Source of the DNA: Dactylorhiza incarnata
Lineage: Eukaryota; Streptophyta; Magnoliopsida; Asparagales; Orchidaceae
NCBI GenBank assembly: GCA_033032865.1
Contig: JAWHQI010000228.1
Span: 2,146,501 to 2,210,500, forward strand
Length of the DNA: 64,000 nucleotides
Direction of reading: 5' to 3'
The translations under genes and the position numbers were made by a program. Shown one piece after another: positions 36,564 to 48,667 of this stretch (positions are counted from its first letter, which is position 1; the number at the start of each line of letters is the position of its first letter). The notes below the pieces were generated by a model. That model made no database searches and was not told the DNA's origin. It was given only the letters and a program-made list of their open reading frames with translations.

Positions 36564-38569
36564 TCTAACATCCTGCCAGTACAAACAATATAATAATAGG
36601 TTCGTCCAGGACCCCACTCCATATTGAACACACTAGGTAGACGTTAATAAGATGATAACGGAAAAGTAACTTCACGAGAGTATCACAAGCGGAAGCATTA
36701 ATTAACATAACTTTCAGAATTGTCCACTATCCTAGGAATGAAACATTAAAGGGTTATGACCTTAAGGCCTTACATTCAGACAATGAATCTAAATCAAAAC
36801 ATTCTTTGGCATGCATGCCGACAATCTAAGGAAAGCAGTAAAATAGAGATTGGCCTTTAAGGGTCAACACAGCATATGACTTCAACCCTCTACTTTCTGT
36901 TTGGCTCACCAGCACCTGCACCAACATCCAATAAGAGGTAAACGAGGGTCAGCTATAGGCTGACCACAAATCGCCCAACAATCCCACCCCGACCATCTAG
37001 CCGGCTTAGGGGCGTGTCACCGCCAACCTGCAAGCAAGCTGTACAGAAGCAGGCAGAGGTTTCAAGCACAATCAATCTTCGAGGTTGAGCATCAAAGTAA
37101 GGGGAACCTAGGTATGGACATTATAGTGGTTCGGTTCACCCAGAGGATTCACATAACCTCCGAAGCAATCAATTGAGGCTAACATAACATCAATCAACAA
37201 TCAACTCCACCCAAAGTAACACAAACTTAGGTGGGAAAAGAGATTTTGGTCGTTCTAGGTGAATACCTTCCATGACCTTTCCCATGATCACACGGTGTAC
37301 AAGAGGTTGGCACCTCTCACCAATCTGCATGGTAACGGGTTTGGATCAGCTTTGTACATGCTCTAGTCATCATGATCTACTGCACTATGCAGGTATGGCT
37401 TCGCCTCAGCACATAAGGGTTTAACACATTCAATTGCTACACTAAAAGATGGCAATGCACCTAATCCTTCCAAGAGGACTTCGGCTTTGCACACATAACC
37501 AATGAAGGAGTTACAAGACCACTCCACTTCAAAACTCGTGGTGAAGGTTTGCATCAACCACATTCCAAGCATTGGGCTTCTGTTAGGCTCTCCGAAAGAC
37601 ACCTAAATCTCAAGTCCCGCAATACGATGCCATTTCTGACTGAGTCATTCTTTGACACGCATTATAAGCTTAACCTAAATGCACATCACAATCAAGCATC
37701 ACCGATCAAGGCTAATGGTCGCGGGTAGGGTTCACACAAAAATGCCAAAATTCGTACATCTACCGAATTTCTACATGCAATAAATGTCGGGGATGGACAC
37801 AATCTACCCAGACTTCCGAAGAAATAAAAGAAGTCCTACACTTCACTAATTAGTTAACGTGACAACCTCAAACTGCATAGAAAAAGGAATGAGAGGACCA
37901 AATACTTTCTAAGACTGGGAGGAAGGATCGTTACCCATCCCTCTCTCTTCTGCGCCACGAATCCAAGATTTCAATCAGATGGAATGAACCGCACCGGGCT
38001 ACTCTCTGTAGATCTGGAAATGTCTTGCGATTCGAAGCTTCGGAGCTCCATCAATGGCAGAAAATTTCTTCTTCTTCTTCCTTGGCTCTTAAATTTCTCA
38101 AGCTTGGAGAGAGTGTAATGATAATAATTGACATAAAGTTATCTCCCAAACATTCTTTAAGGGATTAGGAAATGATCCTAGCCGTCAGATCCATTTTTTA
38201 GAAGGATCAGAACAACTTTGGACTTAAGACTTGACGTCATCTTCCGTCAAAGTCAAAACAGGTAAAAATAAGCGCCATGTCTGCATTCATCGAGTAGTCA
38301 TGAGAATTCGTCGAGACCATAGAATTCGTTCAGACATTTTAACAATTTGTCAAGTCCTCTCGAGACACTTCGACAATTCGTTGAAACTAATTTACAAATA
38401 GTGTTCGTCGATAATCGCTAAAACCATTTGACGATTCATCGAGATCATTCGACAATTTGTAGAGATCTTTCACTAACATTAAATGGATAAGTCTTCTTTG
38501 TCGAGACCTTTCGATTAATCTTGACAACTCTCCCTTTCAACCCCATTTTGGGAAAAGTGGGGTGTTACA
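36564..38569 (-). repeat. 5' LTR of the chromovirus-like element
   Basis: It starts TCTAACATCC on the plus strand (the expected TG is TC) and ends GGTGTTACA. The PBS, minus TGGTATCGAAC at 36550-36560, lies three bases outside. The TCGTCGA-type array is at about 38280-38520, more decayed than in the partner LTR. Confidence 0.9.
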
Positions 38570-38574
38570 TACTA

Positions 38575-38691
38575 TAAATTATTACATTAAAATATATATC
38601 ATAGTATAAATACCATTTGTTGGATCAAGCGCAACCAACTGTCCCAAAAGCCCGGGTTGATGGGAAGGGCGCTACTTTTTCTTTAAGGAAG
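38575..38691. other. Sequence interrupted by Athila copy 2
   Basis: After the AT-rich remnant, TGTTGGATCAAGCG starts at 38619. Across the Athila insertion the sequence goes on to GACCCAACA near 48325, giving a roughly 120-bp TGTTGG...CCAACA repeat. It could be a small LTR, but nothing confirms that. Confidence 0.35.
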
Positions 38692-40128
38692 TGATGAGTC
38701 CCAATTATATACACATATATGGACTCATCTGGGCCGTTTTTCTACTCATTCCATTGCACTTTAGCCTTGTTTTAGCTCATATTTGTCATTCTATGCTAGG
38801 TGCACTTCTTGGCCTATTTTGGTGTATTTTTATGTTTATTCTCCTTTGTTAGCCTTATCATATTGTTGAGTGCCACTTTCAGTGGCCTGATTAGCATTTC
38901 TGTAGGAACAGAAGTCGTGCAGGTGTTCCCGGTACAATTATGTACAGGAACACTGCGCACGATCACTGGTTCTATTGCGCAGGACCACTGGTCGTGCGCC
39001 ACTGATCGTGCGCACTCAACCCCCAAAATTTGAGTTTTGTCTTGACCAAACGCACGACCATTTACGATAGTGCGCACGACCACTGGTCGTGCGCCACTGG
39101 TCGTGCAAACATGTTATTTTATAAATTTCATACGTTGCAGGTTCCGCCCAGGCAGGCGCACGATCACAGAACTCCAGCGCGCACGACCACTGGTCATGCG
39201 CCAATGACCGTGCGCAGTATTCTCGCCAGCGCCTATATAATGACCTGTTCCGCAAATTAGGGATGGCCCGGCTTCCGGGAGCGCGATTTTCAGTCCGTAC
39301 GCCGCCGTTTTCCGCTTCCAGCCACCTCCACCTCATCTTCTCTGGAAGGGGAAGTCGTCTCCGACCATCCTAAGCATTTCTCCATCATCCAGAAGCATTC
39401 TCCGCCATCCGCAAGCACTCAAGCAAGCTGTCTCCATTTCTGTCCGGTGAGAAGAACAGCAATCCTGAGGTAGAAGACGATGGAAGCACGTGGAGAGATC
39501 GTGACAGTCTCTTGACGCCGGAAGCACAGTCCGCCCGAGTCCGGAGGTAGCTTGACAAACTACCATTCCGGCCGTGAACGGATGCTAGTCTTCATCCATT
39601 GGTTATCTTCTTCTTCTCCCCTTTGTTGTATTTCTTTGAATCATTTGAACTTGAATATCATGATGTTTAGTTTAAATGTAATGTTTGTTTCTTCTCTGTT
39701 CATCAACATTTGCTTGTGATTCGTTTCGACTCCATTCACTCGCTCACGCACTCATTGTGTTCGATTCGCGTTAGCAAGAGCTAGCGGCGATTTGTGAAGA
39801 GGTGTCTGCGACCCTCACTCCCCGCACTAGTGATCACTTCACTAGCTTGCGCACCGTCCATCCGCCTCACGAAGCTCGGCATCGCCGCCGTTGCACCCAT
39901 CTCGCCTTGCGAAGCGGTGATTTTGACCCGCACTTCTTTTACTGTTGTTAACAATAGGAAACCAAATCAAAACCCCTCTTGTTGTGTTTGTTCCCGCTTG
40001 TGTAACAATTGTCACACAACGCGATTCGTTCACGCAACCTGCATTCCTCAAGAGACCGACACTCGGGGATTCTATTCCCAACATTTATTACTTGACAGCG
40101 ACCGGTGCACTTGCCGAACATCGCATCA
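38692..40128 (+). repeat. Athila copy 2, 5' LTR
   Basis: TGATGAGTCC ... GCATCA. Its hairpin array has three units at 38954-39217, followed by TATATAA near 39233. Confidence 0.95.
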
Positions 40129-40320
40129 AGTTTTTGGCGCCGTTGCTGGGGACTGCAGACGTGATGAATTAGTTTGCGTGAAGAATCGTTGCACGAGGCA
40201 TTATTTTTATTTCTCTTTGTTTACCTCTGTTATCCTTGTTTCTTTTTTTTGATACGCACATCGAATTACCTTCGTTCTTTCCATCGTGCGCTAATCTTTT
40301 GGGTTTCAAGTATTCCTAGC

Positions 40321-41001
40321 ATGACCTCTATTCAGCAATACATCTATCAAGGAAGTTTAAATGATTTAAAGGTTCAAGCACAAAGGAATGATCATGATTT
40401 CGGGATTTCCTCCGACATCATTGAGTATATGATTGGGAATTGCAAGTTCAGTGGGGATAAGCATGAGGATGCGGTACAACACATGCAGGACTTCTTAGAG
40501 ATTTATTATACATGTATATTCAGTGGAGTTGAAAACGACCTGCAAAAGATCCTAGCATTCTCATTTTCCCTACATGATAAAGCCAAAAGTTGGTACTAGG
40601 ATATCCGGAAAAGAGAGGCGACCACATGGAAGCAACTCGAAGGGAGATTTTTGCATAAGTTTCAACACCGTACCCGAGTCCTGGACAAGTACAGGGAACT
40701 TATAACCTTCGGCCAGGGAAAGGAGGAGACGTTAGTTGACGCTTGGGAGCATTTTCAATCCCTGCATAGGGGATGTTACCGTGAAGATCTATCAGAAATC
40801 TTTTTGATTCAGGTTTTTTATTTCGGCGTGCTGGACAAATTCCGTCTGTTATTCGATGTGGCAGCCGGTGGGGCCCTGTTTAATAAATCGGGGAAGGACG
40901 CGTGGGAAGTAGTAGTGAATATAGTTCAGACTAGCCAGCACTGGAGTCATGTCATTCCCCCCCCCCCCCCCCCCCCCCCAGTACTGCTGAAGTTAATATA
41001 G
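40321..41001 (+). pseudogene. Athila gag (copy 2)
   Basis: MTSIQ begins at 40321 and the gag domain is open except for TAG at 40597-40599, where copy 1 has a Trp codon. A run of 23 C (40957-40979) replaces the normal sequence at the gag-pol junction and encodes a proline run. The following pol frame is -1 relative to this gag, unlike +1 in copy 1. Confidence 0.88.
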
Positions 41002-44000
41002 TGACATTCAACGGAGCAGCGGAATGTGTGCCGTCAGGGCAGACGGAACAGTTGGCAACCTTTGTGGTCGGGATGCTGCATAAAATAAATGACCAATCTG
41101 CAACAATTCAACAGCTTCACTCTACTATAGGGACTCTTACCAATGTCGTTTCTGGGCTTGCAAGTCAGCAGCCAGAGTCTGTGAACACCATGCGATTGAG
41201 AAGCGGTAGAGGTGTTGACAATCTTCCACGACAGGAACCACTTGTGAACTCCACTGACAAGTGTAATGCAGACATGGCCGAGAAGCAGACTCAGATTCAT
41301 ATTGAGCCAGACCCCGTGAGCAAGGCACAACCCTCGAGAAGTGTTGTTCAGCCCCCATTCCCCCACAGGTTGCGAAATGAGAAATCCGAGAAGCAATTCC
41401 GCAAATTCCTGGAAATAATGAAAGGTGTGCAAGTGAGCATACCACTGATTGAAGCCATTTCTCAAATACCAGGCTATTCCAAGTTCTTGAAAGACTTGAT
41501 TTCGAAGCGGAAACTGTTGGAGGATCTTAAGACTATCGATCTCACTGAGGAGTGCTCCGCCATCATATCCAATATGCCCACAAAGTGCAAAGATCCGGGC
41601 AGCTTTACTATTCCTTGCAGGATCGGTCATCACCGTTTCAGCCAGGCGCTCTGTGATTTGGGAGCATCAATCAACTTGATGCCGCTCTCTATCTTTCGTG
41701 AACTAGGCGCAGGGACCTTGAAGCCGACGCAGGTAATGCTACAGCTAGCTGATCGGTCGATCAAGAAACCATCTGGAATTGTCGAGGACCTCACAATAGT
41801 AGTAAACGGTCTCGCTTTTCCAGCCAATTTCGTCATCCTCGACATGAAGGTTGATACTAAAGTACCCATTATCTTGGGGCGGCCCTTTCTTGCTATGGCT
41901 CGTGCTATCATTAATGTGGAGCAGGGGGAGCTAATGCTCAGATTGGGGGAGGACGCTATATCCTTCAACGTCCACAATCCGTCGCAACTCTTCGAAATCA
42001 CGGAATGCGAACCGGCAGAGCCACTTGAAGAATTCGATGGTCAGATCGATGTGGGTTTGGATGACAACGAGACATGTTGGCAGCGCGAGGACGCAGGCAA
42101 TGATGGTGCACATTCGAACCAGCCCGATGTTTCGCATTCAATCGGAGGGCCATCCAGCGATTCTGCTTATCCAAACATTTATCCCGCTCTCAAACAATTA
42201 CCGGATTCTGTAAAGTACGTTTTTCTTGGAGAAAATGCCACGCATCCGGTGATTATTTCCGCAGCTCTTTCTGCCGCCAATGAAACCGCATTGGTGGGTG
42301 TGCTGAGAAGGTACCATAAAGTCTTCGGACGCTCTCTTGCAGACATTAAGGGAATCAGCCCCACGGTCTGCATGCATAAGATCCTCCTTGAAGATCAGTA
42401 CAAACCCACAGCACAGCCCCAAAGGCATTTGAACCCGAAAATGCAAGAGGTAGTGAAGGCAGAAGTGATAAAGCTCTTAGACTCTGGCATCATTTACCCA
42501 ATCAGCGACAGTAAATGGGTCATCCCAGTTTAGGTGGTACCAAAAAAGGGAGGGATCACCGTTTTTGCCAATGAAAAGAACGAGTTGCTACCTACCCGAA
42601 TGATCACCGGGTGGAGAGTCTGTATCGACTACCGCAAGCTGAATGATGCTACACGCAAGGACCATTTCCCACTCCCCTTCATTGATCAGATGTTAGAAAA
42701 GTTAGCGGGGCAGGATTACTACTGTTTCTTGGATGGGTACTCAGGTTACAATCAAATCTTAATAGACCCGTCTGATCAAGACAAAACAACATTTACATGT
42801 CCTTTCGGTACCTTCGCGTTCAAGAGAATGCCGTTAGGACTATGTAGTGCCCCCGCAACTTTCCAGCGCTGTATGCTCGCCATTTTCGCTGACATGGTGG
42901 GAGATTTCCTCAAAGTTTTCATGGATGACTTCACTTTATTTGGCAGCAGCTTCGATACTTGTCTCGCGAATTTGGCCAAGACCTTGAAGCGGTGTGAGGA
43001 CACCAACCTTGTCTTGAACTGGGAGAAATGCCACTTTATGGTCCACGAAGGAATTGTGTTGGGGCATAAGGTTTCCTGCCAAGGGCTCGAGGTAGATCAG
43101 GCGAAGGTAAGTGTTATCAAAAACCTCCCTCCACCTATGTCAGTGAAAGGTGTCCGCAGTTTTCTTGGTCATGTGGGATTCTATCGAAGGTTTATTAAGG
43201 ACTTCTCATCCATTTCAAAGCCTTTATCTCGCCTGCTTGTTAAGGACGTCCCCTTCCACTTCAACGATGCATGCACGCAGGCCTTTGAATCCTTACGGGG
43301 ACAACTCATCTCGGCTCCAATTTTGGTGGCACCCGACTGGAATTTACCCTTTATTATCATGTGTGACGCAAGTGATGTGGCCGTGGGTGCTGTGCTCAGT
43401 CAAAAGAAAGACAAGACTTTTCACACCATTGCGTATGCCAGTCGAACTCTCAACAGCGCGCAAGCAAACTATACCACTACGGAGAAAGAAATGCTAGCCG
43501 TGGTCTTCGCCTTTGAAAAATTTCACACATACTTGGTGCTTTCCGAAGTAATTGTGTACACGGACCACGCCGCACTCAGGTATCTTTTCAGCAAAAAAGA
43601 ATCCAAACCGCGCCTGATTCGTTGGATTTTACTTTTGCAGGAATACAATTTGGAAATCAAAAACAAGAAAGGGGTGGAGAACGTAATAGCTAACCATCTT
43701 TCGCGTTTGGAGTACGATATGACGGCTGACAGTCCCAACAACTTTGTGGAGGAAACGACCGATTATTTTCCGGATGAAAAATTATTCGCAATCAATACGC
43801 TCCCGCCAACCGCCCCATGGTACGCTGATATCGCTAACTACTTGGCTTGTAAAACCTTCTCCCCGAATCTGTCCCCTCAGCAGAGACGGAAGCTTACCTC
43901 TGATTCAAAATAATATTTTTGGGAAGACCCGCTCTTATTCCACACTTGCAGTGACGGGATTATCAGGCGCTGCGTTCCTGAAGCCGAGTTTCAGTCTATA

Positions 44001-45123
44001 CTGCAACACTGCCATGACAGAGAAGCTGGCGGGCATTTCGGGGCTGTTTGAACAACACGTAAAATCTTGCAATGCGGATTATTTTGGCCGACTCTCTTCA
44101 GGGACGCCCATGCCTATGTCACCAAGTGTGACGAATGCCAAAGGATCGAAAACATCTCCCGGCGTGATGAGATGCCCCTCAATAACATGCTAGTTTGCGA
44201 ACCATTTGATGTCTGGGGGATAGACTTTATGGGTCCTTTCCCAATGTCTCATGGTAAGCCTTATATCATTGTGGCAGTTGATTATGTCTCAAAATGGGTG
44301 GAAGCCGAGGCAGTTGCCACGAATGATGCCAGCACAGTGCTACACTTTATCCACAAGAATATTTTCTCCAGGTTTGGGACGCCGAGAACTGTTATCAGCG
44401 ATGGCGGTAGTCATTTTTGTAATAAGCAGTTTTTGCAGCTCATGAAAAAGTTTGGGATCCATCATAAGATTTCTTTAGCTTACCACCCCCAAACATGTGG
44501 ACAAGTAGAAGTATCCAACCGCGAGCTCAAGCGAATAATCAAAAAATTGATACATTCAAATAGGAAGGAGTGGTCTGAAAAGGTCGACGACGCATTATGG
44601 GCTTACCGGACCGCTTTCAAAACACCTATCGGCATGACTCCGTTTCAACTAGTCTATGGCAAGGCATGCCACCTCCCTGTGGAGCTGGAGCATAAAGCAT
44701 TATGGGAAACCAAACTGTTGAACATGGACATTGGTGCCGCAGCCGAGGTGCGTCGTTCCCAACTCAACGAATTAGAAGAGCTCCGGCATTTCGCGTATGA
44801 AAACGCTCGCATCTACAAAGAGAAAACAAAAAAAAAAATGGCATGATCGACACATCATCCCTAAGGAGTTCAAAATTGGGGACCAAGTGCTGCTTTACAA
44901 CTCCCGTCTCCGCCTCTTTCCAGGAAAGTTAAAGTCGAGGTGGAGCGGTCCATTCTTAGTGAATGATGTCTCTCCCTTTGGTGCCATCGAAATATCAGGG
45001 GATAAGGGAGACAAATTTAAGGTCAACGGGCATCGACTGAAGTTATACGATGGCGCCACTATAAACAAGGAGTGTCAGTTGGTAATACTAGGAGACGTGC
45101 ACCATAAAAGCGCCTACAGCTGA
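41001..45123 (+). pseudogene. pol: Athila Pol (copy 2), three stops and one frameshift
   Basis: The protein aligns along its length with the intact pol of copy 1. It carries DLGAS in the protease, FMDD in RT, CDASD in RNase H and the integrase HHCC and DDE motifs. Breaks against copy 1 are TAG at 42531-42533 (from CAG), TAA at 43911-43913 (from TAC), TGA at 44048-44050 (from CGA), and an enlarged A run at about 44828-44838 that shifts the frame near the C-terminus. The last block (IGDQVLLYN onward) is open to 45123. Two of three stops are C-to-T changes. Confidence 0.93.
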
Positions 45124-46839
45124 TTTTTAGTTCTTAGTTTGTGAAACTCTCTTTTTATGCACTTTTATTTAATTTATGCACATTATAAACAATTATAATA
45201 CAGGTATTTGGTCCAGCTTAAGGACATAAAATAAAAGCGCTGCTGGGAGACAACCCAGATCTCCTAATTTTTATTTTTATCACATGTTTTAATTCAGTTT
45301 TTATATATTTTTGCTGCTTTTAGTGTGTTGCTTGCAGGTGTGCTTTGATTCTTTGTCCTTGGCGGATGCTGCGGATTGCTCATGAAATTAACGCCAATCG
45401 TCTGGTTTGCTCAATTCTGAGCATTGGGTAACACTTCTCCCTCCTAGCTTTCAATTTTTGTGATGTAATGTTTAGATTAAGTCTGGGGGAAAGCATGTTG
45501 TTATCCACTTTGCGCACGAGTTGCACCGCATGCTAGAAGTTTATTTACTTTTTTTCGTTATCATCATCATTATTCCATGCTTCATACACCACTTCACCCA
45601 CATAAGCGCGCGCTTGCCTATTTGTTTCGTTCCCGAATAAACTATTTTGGTTTGGAATGTGAATTAGGGTGTTAGCTTAGGAATTACTATTTGGAGTGCG
45701 ATGTTGACTCATGCAGTGTTCTAGTCGCATCCGCATGCTATAGTAGAATTTGAGTACAACTAGATTATCTCTATGCGTTTAATTTATGACTAGTATTTTT
45801 GCGTAGTTTAGATTTGTTATACTCAAATGGTGAATGTGAACGAAATTGGCGATAACCCGGTGTTGTGTGTATACGAGCACTAGTTGTGTGCTGCTCGAGT
45901 CTTTGAGTTAAATGTGATGTAGGCCACCTTTTGGCTAGTTTGAGCCTTGTCTTTCCCTGTCCTATTCGCTCACCTTTGCAAGCCAACATTTGTGCCTACC
46001 ACTTCTTTGTTTTAGCTCCTCCTCCATTCACCAAATCCTGAAGCTTATCCTACTTTCGCAACCAAATAGCTGTTTAACTGCACTCATATTCTTGATTTGG
46101 TGTGATGTTTGGAATCTGTGTGATGCGAAGGAGAAATAAGTTTTATTTGCTGATTATGAACCAACCGGAGGACAAGAAAAAGAAGAAAAATATGATATTA
46201 AAATGAAAATCTGGGAAAAGAATTGTATTGAAAAGAAATCCTTCCGAGCGTAATAGAAAATCTGTTGGTATTTGTGCAGTAGACCTTGTGCACACCTAGT
46301 TTTCATGATAAGTCTGGGGGTGTGTCACATGAGCTTTGTTCTTGGTTTTGTTGGGTGCACCGTTCCGTTGACTCATTTGGGTTGCGTAGCCTTCGTCTTT
46401 ATCCTTGAATACCATACCGCAACCTAAGCCCCAATATAATCCTAAAGTCCTATTGATTTATCTTGTGAGTTTGCTAGCACCGTGGAGAGAGTGTGACCGG
46501 GCAAGCTTATGGTTCACGACGTTGATGGATTTCAGCGGAGTTATTCCTGAACCCCGATCTTGTGCAACACCCTCCTTAGTGGCTTGTTACTTTCACACCG
46601 GGCATGATCGTTCAAGTTCTTCACAATTCACCAACTGAGAATTGATAAATCTTTATTTACGCTCTAATACTTTTATAAATTAGTTAGCATAGTTAGAATC
46701 TCTTTTTACTAAATTTCTATTAGCATGCTTCTGCTACTTCACACCGTACTCCTTTGTGTAATTTTCTTTGTTAACTACCATTTTCACACTCCGCCGAATT
46801 CGTTTGCTCGGGACGCGCAAATAGTTAAGTCTGGGGGTG
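45124..46839 (+). other. Athila copy 2 3' non-coding region
   Basis: It matches 6660-8471 and has no env-like ORF. The hairpin is at 45243-45258. PPT-like motifs lie at 45478-45490 and 46309-46320, and the true PPT at 46826-46839. Confidence 0.85.
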
Positions 46840-48273
46840 TGATGAGTCCCAATTATATACAAATATATGGACTCATCTGGGCCGTTTTTCTACTCATTCC
46901 ATTGCACTTTAGCCTTGTCTTAGCTCATATTTGTCATTCTATGTAGGTGCACTTCTTGGCCTATTTTGGTGTGTTTTTATGTTTATTCTCCTTTGTTAGC
47001 CTTATCGTATTGTATAGTGCCACTTTCAGTGGCCTGATTAGCATTTCTGTAGGAACAGGAGTCGTGCAGGTGCTCCCGGTACAATTCTGTACAGGAACAC
47101 TGCGCACGATCACTGATTCTATTGCGCACGACCACTGGTCGTGCGCCACTGATCGTGCGCACTCAACCCCCAAAATTTGAGTTCTGTCTTGACCAAACGC
47201 ACAACCATTTACGATAGTGCACACGACCACTGGTCGTGCGCCACTGGTCGTGCGAACATGTTATTTTATAAATTTCATACGTTGCAGGTTCCGCCCAGGC
47301 AGGCGCACGATCACAGAACTCCCGCGCACGACCACTGGTCGTGCGCCAATGACCGTGCACAGTATTCTCGCCAGCGCCTATATAATGACCTGTTCCACAA
47401 ATTAGGGATGGCCCGGCTTCCGGGAGCGCGATTTTCAGTCCGTACGCCGCTGTTTTCCACTTCCAGCCACCTCCACCTCATCTTCTCTGGAAGGGGAAGT
47501 CGTCTCCGGCCATCCTAAGCATTTCTCCATCATCCAGAAGCATTCTCCGCCATCCTCATGCACTCAAGCAAGCTGTCTCCATTTCTGTCCGGTGAGAAGA
47601 ACAACAATCCTGAGGTAGAAGATGACGGAAGCACGTGGAGAGATCGTGATAGTCTCTCGACGCCGGAAGCACAGTCCGTCCGAGTCCGGAGGTAGCTTGA
47701 CAAACTACCATTCCGGCCGTGAACGACCTCTAGTATTCATCCATTGGTTATCTTCTTCTTCTCCCCTTTGTTGTATTTCTTTGAATCATTTGAACTTGAA
47801 TATCATGATGTTTAGTTTAAATGCAATGTTTGTTTCTTCTCTGTTCATCAACATTTGCTTGTGATTCGTTTCGACTCCATTCACTCACTCACGCACTCAT
47901 TGTGTTCGATTCGCGTTTGCAAGAGCTAGCGGCGATTTGTGAAGAGGTGTCTGCGACCTTCACTCCCCGCACTAGTGATCACTTCACTCGCTTGCGCACC
48001 ATCCATCCGCCTCACGAAGCTCGGCATCGCGGCCGTTGCACCCATCTCGCCTTGCGAAGCGGTGATTTCGACCCGCACTTCTTTTATTGTTGTTAACAAT
48101 AGGAAACCAAATCAAAACCCCTCTTGTTGTGTTTGTTCCCGCTTGTGTAACAATTGTCACACAACGCGATTCGTTCACCCAACCTGCATTCCTCAAGAGA
48201 CCGACACTCGGGGATTCTATTCCCAACATTTATTACTTGATAGCGACCGGTGCACTTGCCGAACATCGCATCA
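46840..48273 (+). repeat. Athila copy 2, 3' LTR
   Basis: TGATGAGTCC ... GCATCA, with the hairpin array at 47101-47361. It is followed by the GGAAG target duplication. Confidence 0.95.
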
Positions 48274-48278
48274 GGAAG

Positions 48279-48653
48279 TAGGAATGACGCTACGGGTCAA
48301 GTGAAGAAACGCTGGACCCAACAACCCCCCCCCCCCCCCCCCCCCCCCCACCACCACACGTCCATCACGACCCACCAGCTCAGAGGTTCTCCACATGGAT
48401 CTGAGGTGGCGCACCTAATGGCTCAGAGGTGTTTTGTCACATGGTCGCGGTCTCCTGACTCGCCGGGACCCACATAGGTAGAGAAATTTCAGGATTTAAT
48501 CAGCGCCCCCAATGCTACACACATACATGTAATTCATTCCTAAAGTGGACAATTATTGGTTATTTACACGAGTTAACGGCAACGCACACACGTGCTCACC
48601 ACCCCTTAAAAGAATTCGACCACGAATTTAGACGGAAAGGGACCGAGACCCGT
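48279..48653 (-). other. Poly-C tract and leader of a truncated chromovirus-like element
   Basis: A run of 25 C (48325-48349) is followed by non-coding DNA. From about 48530 the sequence (CATTCCTAAAGTGGAC, then CACCACCCC and TTAAAAGAATTC) matches the leader next to the PBS of the first chromovirus-like element at 36428-36520. The rest of the internal region is missing. Confidence 0.6.
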
Positions 48654-48664
48654 AACTGATACCA
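48654..48664 (-). other. PBS, initiator-Met tRNA type
   Basis: The minus strand reads TGGTATCAGTT, three bases from the LTR end. Confidence 0.75.
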
Positions 48665-48667
48665 ATT

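Larger units (their letters stand above)
29643..38569 (-). mobile_element. Complete but decayed Ty3/gypsy chromovirus-like element (Tekay/Del type)
   Basis: This 8.9-kb element has 2.0-kb LTRs, a PPT at 31697-31713, a PBS at 36550-36560 and a 5-bp target duplication TACTA (29638-29642 and 38570-38574). Gene order on the minus strand is gag, protease, RT, RNase H, integrase, degenerate chromodomain. LTR ends are extended inverted repeats (TGTAACATCC ... GGTGTTACA), typical of this group. The two LTRs differ visibly throughout, so it is clearly older than Athila copy 1. Confidence 0.92.
38692..48273 (+). mobile_element. Athila-lineage retrotransposon, copy 2 (older, defective)
   Basis: Same family and layout as copy 1: LTRs 38692-40128 and 46840-48273, PBS 40135-40152 with one mismatch, gag, pol, 3' non-coding region with three PPT-like motifs. 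The target duplication is GGAAG (38687-38691 and 48274-48278). The two LTRs differ at many more sites than those of copy 1, and pol has several stops. Confidence 0.95.

Noticed and set aside
38619..48330. TRIM or small LTR element split by Athila copy 2
   Set aside because: TGTTGG...CCAACA ends are visible, but there is no partner LTR and no consistent PBS/PPT orientation.
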